Origin: an uncultured Prevotella sp.
GTDB taxonomy: Bacteria; Bacteroidota; Bacteroidia; Bacteroidales; Bacteroidaceae
NCBI GenBank assembly: GCA_900318625.1
Contig: ONLG01000014.1
Location: 1-64,000, forward strand
Length of the DNA: 64,000 nt
Direction: 5' to 3'
A program made the translations under genes and the position numbers. This document shows, in pieces, positions 60,687 through 64,000 of the stretch. Positions within the stretch are counted from its first letter, which is position 1. Every line of letters begins with the position of its first letter. The notes below the pieces were generated by a model, which had not been told where the DNA came from, did not search any database, and saw only the letters and a list, made by a program, of their open reading frames with translations.

Positions 60687-61001
60687 TTAGAGCAGAGCCT
60701 TTATCTTCTCTTCGAGCACGGCTTTCGGGGCTGCGCCTACGAACTTGTCAACCACTTCACCGTTCTTGTAGAACAGTATCGTCGGGATGCTGCGCACTCC
60801 CAGCTCAGCTGCAATGTCCTCTTCGTCGTCTACGTTGCACTTGCCAATGACGACCTTGCCGTCGTATTGCGAAGCCAACTCAGAGATTACAGGTCCTACC
60901 ATGCGGCAAGGACCACACCAGGGAGCCCACAGGTCAACCACCAAAGGCAGGTTGCCATTCTTCAAACTCTCGAAATTCTCGCTTGTTATTGCTACTTCCA
61001 T
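60687..61001 (-). CDS. trxA: thioredoxin
   Basis: This 104-residue cytoplasmic thioredoxin has the WCGPC active site (Trp28-Cys32 in WAPWCGPCRMVGPV) and cis-Pro in RSIPTILFYKNGEV. It reduces protein disulfides. Located 122 bp downstream of dnaE on the same strand, a common neighbourhood. Confidence 0.95.
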   Translation of the reverse strand: MEVAITSENFESLKNGNLPLVVDLWAPWCGPCRMVGPVISELASQYDGKVVIGKCNVDDEEDIAAELGVRSIPTILFYKNGEVVDKFVGAAPKAVLEEKIKALL

Positions 61002-61122
61002 AATCTTTATAAGTGTTTGTTGTTAAGTAAATATTCTGTTACGCTCTCACGTTATGATAATTACAGGGCAAACAGCGTGCCACTTTACGGTCTGACTAAT
61101 TGGCATTTGCGAGTGTCGCGAC

Positions 61123-64000
61123 TCAGTTGATGCGGTAGCGTATGCTCTTATTGGCAGCCAGCGACTGCAGGAACTTGCGGTCAACATTCACCTTATATGC
61201 CTTGCTTCCGAGCAGAATGTTGTCTTCCGGACCGCCTGTGTTGATCTGAACAAACAGCGGTGTGTCGCCCGTATTGGCATGAATCATTGATGTAAGGTTG
61301 GCCACTGTCTCGTCGGTAATGTCGTATGCGTTCATCGTCAGCGTGAGACGCTCGATGCGTTTGGCCTTGACATCGTAGAGCTGCTCCACGTTCTGCACCT
61401 TCAACTCCTTCATTCCAGAGTTTCGGAAGCGCTCTGTCATCTTGGCAGTAACATATACGGTGTAGTTCTCTTTGAGCATATTGTTCCACCGCAACCAGTC
61501 GTCGCCGAAGAGAGCAAGCTCTCCCGAGGACTCGAAATCTTCGATAGTGACAAACCCGAAGGGCTTTCCGCTCTTCTGCGAGAAGCGTTCCACCACCTTG
61601 GTAACTATCCCGCCGAAGGTTATCTCCTCGCGTTTCTCGAGCACGGTCTTGTCGGCATCGCGCCCAATCTCGGAGCAACGGGTGTTGCAAAGGTTGTTGA
61701 GCACCACGTCGTACTCGTCCAACGGATGTGCCGAAAGATATATACCTACGAGGTCGCGCTCCCTGTTGAGCTTCTCGATAGCCGGCCAGCGTTCGGCCTT
61801 GGGCACCGGCGGATGGGCTATCTCCACCTCGTTGGCACCGCCGAAGAGCGAGTTCATGGCCTGCGCCTGCTCCTGCTGATAGAGTGCGCCGTAGCGGAGA
61901 AGCGTGTCGAGGAACACTTCACCCTTGGAGTTGACGGCAAAATACTGCTCGCGCTGGTAGCCGAAGCTGTCGAAGCCGCCGCTGTAGGCAAGGCTTTCCA
62001 TCACGCGCCGGTTGACATTGCGCAGGTTGACACGCTCCACAAAGTCGTAAATGTCGCGGTACAAGCCGTTCTTCTCCCTCTCCTCGATGATGCTGTTGGC
62101 AGGTGCCTCGCCCATACCCTTCACTCCGGCAAGGCCGAAGCGTATCTCGCCATGGGCATTGACGGTGAACTTCATGCGGCTTTCGTTGACGTCGGGACCC
62201 AGCGTCATGATGCCCAGAGCGCGACATTCGTCCATCAGTTTGGTGATTTCAGTTATCTGGTCCTTGCGCCGGCTCATGATGGCAGCCATGAAGTCAGCCG
62301 GATAGTTGGCCTTGAGGTAAGCCGTCTGGTAAGCTACCCATGAATAGCAGGTGGCATGACTCTTGTTGAAAGCATAGGAAGCAAACTTCTCCCAGTCGCT
62401 CCATATCTTCTCGAGCTTCTGCGGATCGTGTCCGTTTTTCTTGCCTCCCTCGATGAACATGGGCCTCATCTTGTCTACTATGGCTTTCTTCTTCTTACCC
62501 ATAGCCTTTCGCAGCGCATCGCTCTGGCCTCGGGTAAAGCCTGCCAGCTGGCGAGAGAGAAGCATCACCTGCTCCTGATAGACCGTGATGCCGTAGGTAT
62601 CTTTCAGATATTTCTCCATGCAGGGAATGTCGTACTTCACCAGAGAGGGGTCGTTCTTGCGCTTGATGAAGTCGGGAATGTAGTCCATAGGGCCCGGACG
62701 GTAGAGAGCGTTCATCGCTATGAGGTCTTCAAACACCGTAGGATGGAGCTGACGCAGGTAGTTCTGCATACCCGAGGACTCAAACTGGAACGTTCCGATG
62801 GTCTGTCCCTTCTGATACAGCTCGTAGGTTTTGGGGTCGTCGATGGGGATAGTGTCCAAATCAATCACCTTTCCCGTGCGCAGACGTATGTTCTCCACGG
62901 CTTCCTTAAGCTCGGAAAGGGTCTTCAGGCCGAGGAAGTCCATCTTGATGAGTCCCGTTTCTTCGATTACGTGGCCGTCGTACTGCGTGCAGTTGACCTT
63001 GCGACCCTTGAAGTCGGGGTCGTCGGCTGTCGAAACGGGCACCCACTGGCTGATAGGGTCGCGGCAGATGATAAATCCGCAGGCATGGATACCCGTTCCG
63101 CGGATGGTGCCCTCGAGCATCTTGGCATACTTGATGGTGTTGCGCAGGCGCGTGTCGTCGCTCACCTCGGCATCCTGAAGCATCGGCGTACACTTGATGG
63201 CGTTCGTGAGGTTCATCTTCATGCCGTCGGGCAGGCGGTCGGGGATGGCTTTGCACAAGGCATTGGCCATGTCGGGGGGTACCTTCTCCACGCGCGCCAC
63301 ATCCTTGATGGAGTTCTTCGTGGCCATCGTAGCATAGGTAATGATGTGCGCGCAGTTCTCGTAGCCGTACTTCTCCTCTACCCATTGCAGCACGCGCCCG
63401 CGCCCGTCGTCGTCGAAGTCGGTATCAATATCTGGCAGCGAGATGCGGTCCGGGTTCAGGAAACGCTCGAAAAGGAGGTCATACTTGATAGGGTCTATCT
63501 TGGTGATACCCAGGCAATAGGCCACTACCGAGCCGGCAGCGGAGCCTCGACCGGGGCCAACCATCACCCCAAGCTCGTTGCGGGCCGAGTTGATAAAGTC
63601 CTGCACGATGAGGAAGTAGCCCGGGAAGCCCATCGTCTTCATAATGTGAAGCTCGAAGTTGATGCGCTCGCGCACCTCTTCCGAGAGCGGATCGCCATAC
63701 AGCCGGCGCGCTCCGTCGTAGGCAAGCTTAGCCAAGTAGTCGGCCTCGAACTTTATTCGGTAGAGCTTTTCGATGCCTCCGAGGTGCTCGATCTTCTTCT
63801 CGCCCTCCTCGCGCGGCAGCGGATTCTGACCGTTTTCGTCGGAAGTGAACTCGCGAAACAGGTCTTCGTCGGTGTAGCGGCGGCGTATGTCGTCCTCCGT
63901 TCCGAACTCGGCAGGTATGGGAAAGAAGGGCATTATGGGGTCGTGGTTGATGTTGTAGGTCTCCACTTTGTCCAGAACCTCGAGCGTGTTGGCCAGTGCT
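61123..64000 (-). CDS. dnaE: DNA polymerase III alpha subunit (3' part; gene continues past the window edge)
   Basis: The frame is open to base 64000 (ALANTLEVLDKVETYNINHD reads through the edge), so the N-terminal PHP domain is outside the window and no start should be assigned here. The visible part includes the polymerase active-site motifs GPGRGSAAGSVVAYCLGITK and PDIDTDFDDDGRGRVLQWVE, the thumb/fingers segment ATYSYVAYQ-type SHATCYSWVAYQTAYLKANY, and a C-terminal OB fold (FGGIVTKVVERFSQKSGKPF, continuing to FVTIEDF). DnaE is the replicative polymerase. It ends LAANKSIRYRIN. Confidence 0.93.
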   Translation of the reverse strand, partial: ALANTLEVLDKVETYNINHDPIMPFFPIPAEFGTEDDIRRRYTDEDLFREFTSDENGQNPLPREEGEKKIEHLGGIEKLYRIKFEADYLAKLAYDGARRLYGDPLSEEVRERINFELHIMKTMGFPGYFLIVQDFINSARNELGVMVGPGRGSAAGSVVAYCLGITKIDPIKYDLLFERFLNPDRISLPDIDTDFDDDGRGRVLQWVEEKYGYENCAHIITYATMATKNSIKDVARVEKVPPDMANALCKAIPDRLPDGMKMNLTNAIKCTPMLQDAEVSDDTRLRNTIKYAKMLEGTIRGTGIHACGFIICRDPISQWVPVSTADDPDFKGRKVNCTQYDGHVIEETGLIKMDFLGLKTLSELKEAVENIRLRTGKVIDLDTIPIDDPKTYELYQKGQTIGTFQFESSGMQNYLRQLHPTVFEDLIAMNALYRPGPMDYIPDFIKRKNDPSLVKYDIPCMEKYLKDTYGITVYQEQVMLLSRQLAGFTRGQSDALRKAMGKKKKAIVDKMRPMFIEGGKKNGHDPQKLEKIWSDWEKFASYAFNKSHATCYSWVAYQTAYLKANYPADFMAAIMSRRKDQITEITKLMDECRALGIMTLGPDVNESRMKFTVNAHGEIRFGLAGVKGMGEAPANSIIEEREKNGLYRDIYDFVERVNLRNVNRRVMESLAYSGGFDSFGYQREQYFAVNSKGEVFLDTLLRYGALYQQEQAQAMNSLFGGANEVEIAHPPVPKAERWPAIEKLNRERDLVGIYLSAHPLDEYDVVLNNLCNTRCSEIGRDADKTVLEKREEITFGGIVTKVVERFSQKSGKPFGFVTIEDFESSGELALFGDDWLRWNNMLKENYTVYVTAKMTERFRNSGMKELKVQNVEQLYDVKAKRIERLTLTMNAYDITDETVANLTSMIHANTGDTPLFVQINTGGPEDNILLGSKAYKVNVDRKFLQSLAANKSIRYRIN

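Noticed and set aside
1..64000. CRISPR arrays
   Set aside because: No evenly spaced identical repeats with unique spacers of the right size were seen; the 22-bp and 24-bp repeats lack spacers.

Overview
The window looks like chromosomal DNA of a Bacteroidales bacterium, most likely Prevotella or a close relative. Supporting signs: almost every promoter I can place has the Bacteroidota form TTTG/TTG, 19-21 bp, TAnnTTTG; there is a PorW/PorX type IX secretion module; the order purH-mreB-mreC-mreD-mrdA-rodA and dnaE-trxA is typical of the order; GLUG, WG-repeat, DUF4435 and clostripain-type proteins are present; and a tmRNA with a YALAA-type tag is found. The species is not determined.

Layout. 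1-2.2 kb is a worn accessory edge: an ISL3-type transposase, a broken gene and an unknown ORF. 2.7-4.7 kb holds a DNA-binding-like protein beside a membrane-anchored Ser/Thr kinase. 4.7-5.05 kb is a compact, highly structured promoter-bearing repeat. 5.1-12.2 kb carries two small genes, a 1438-residue secreted GLUG/cohesin/dockerin protein and a zinc-ribbon WG-repeat protein. 12.39-18.62 kb is a 6.2-kb integrative element inserted at the 3' end of tRNA-Leu(CAA), with both att copies, a tyrosine integrase, several small DNA-binding proteins and no recognisable relaxase, capsid or resistance cargo. 18.6-25.3 kb holds manC, a menC/menE pair with a damaged junction, the tmRNA gene, a PIN-domain toxin-antitoxin pair and manA. 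25.3-32.1 kb is the cell-shape operon read leftward. 32.1-32.7 kb is a repeat-rich divergent intergenic region. 32.7-44 kb holds tdk, an AI-2E-family permease, tRNA-Lys, cysK and metY divergent from an Lrp-type regulator, a shortened AsmA/TamB-like protein, a GNAT/small-partner pair, tRNA-Pro and aroA. 44.1-46.0 kb encodes an ABC-type ATPase plus a DUF4435/TOPRIM-like protein, resembling the two halves of PARIS anti-phage systems. 46-54.3 kb holds a DASS transporter, topoisomerase IV subunit A, a beta-barrel protein, an S41 peptidase lipoprotein, tRNA-Leu(TAG) and a clostripain-like lipoprotein. 55-64 kb holds porW, porX, tsaE, trxA and the 3' part of dnaE, which runs off the right edge.

How genes connect. 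ManC and ManA flank the fructose-6-P to GDP-mannose route. CysK, MetY and the divergent Lrp-like regulator form a sulfur-amino-acid locus with back-to-back promoters. PorX and PorW would control and build the type IX machine, and the GLUG protein at 5.9 kb has a C-terminus suggestive of a type IX cargo. The strongest candidates for a less familiar system are the ATPase/DUF4435 pair, the tRNA-Leu element with its replacement terminator and integrase operator, the GNAT pair and the structured element at 4.7-5.0 kb. Family names come from recognising motifs by eye; no database search was run.
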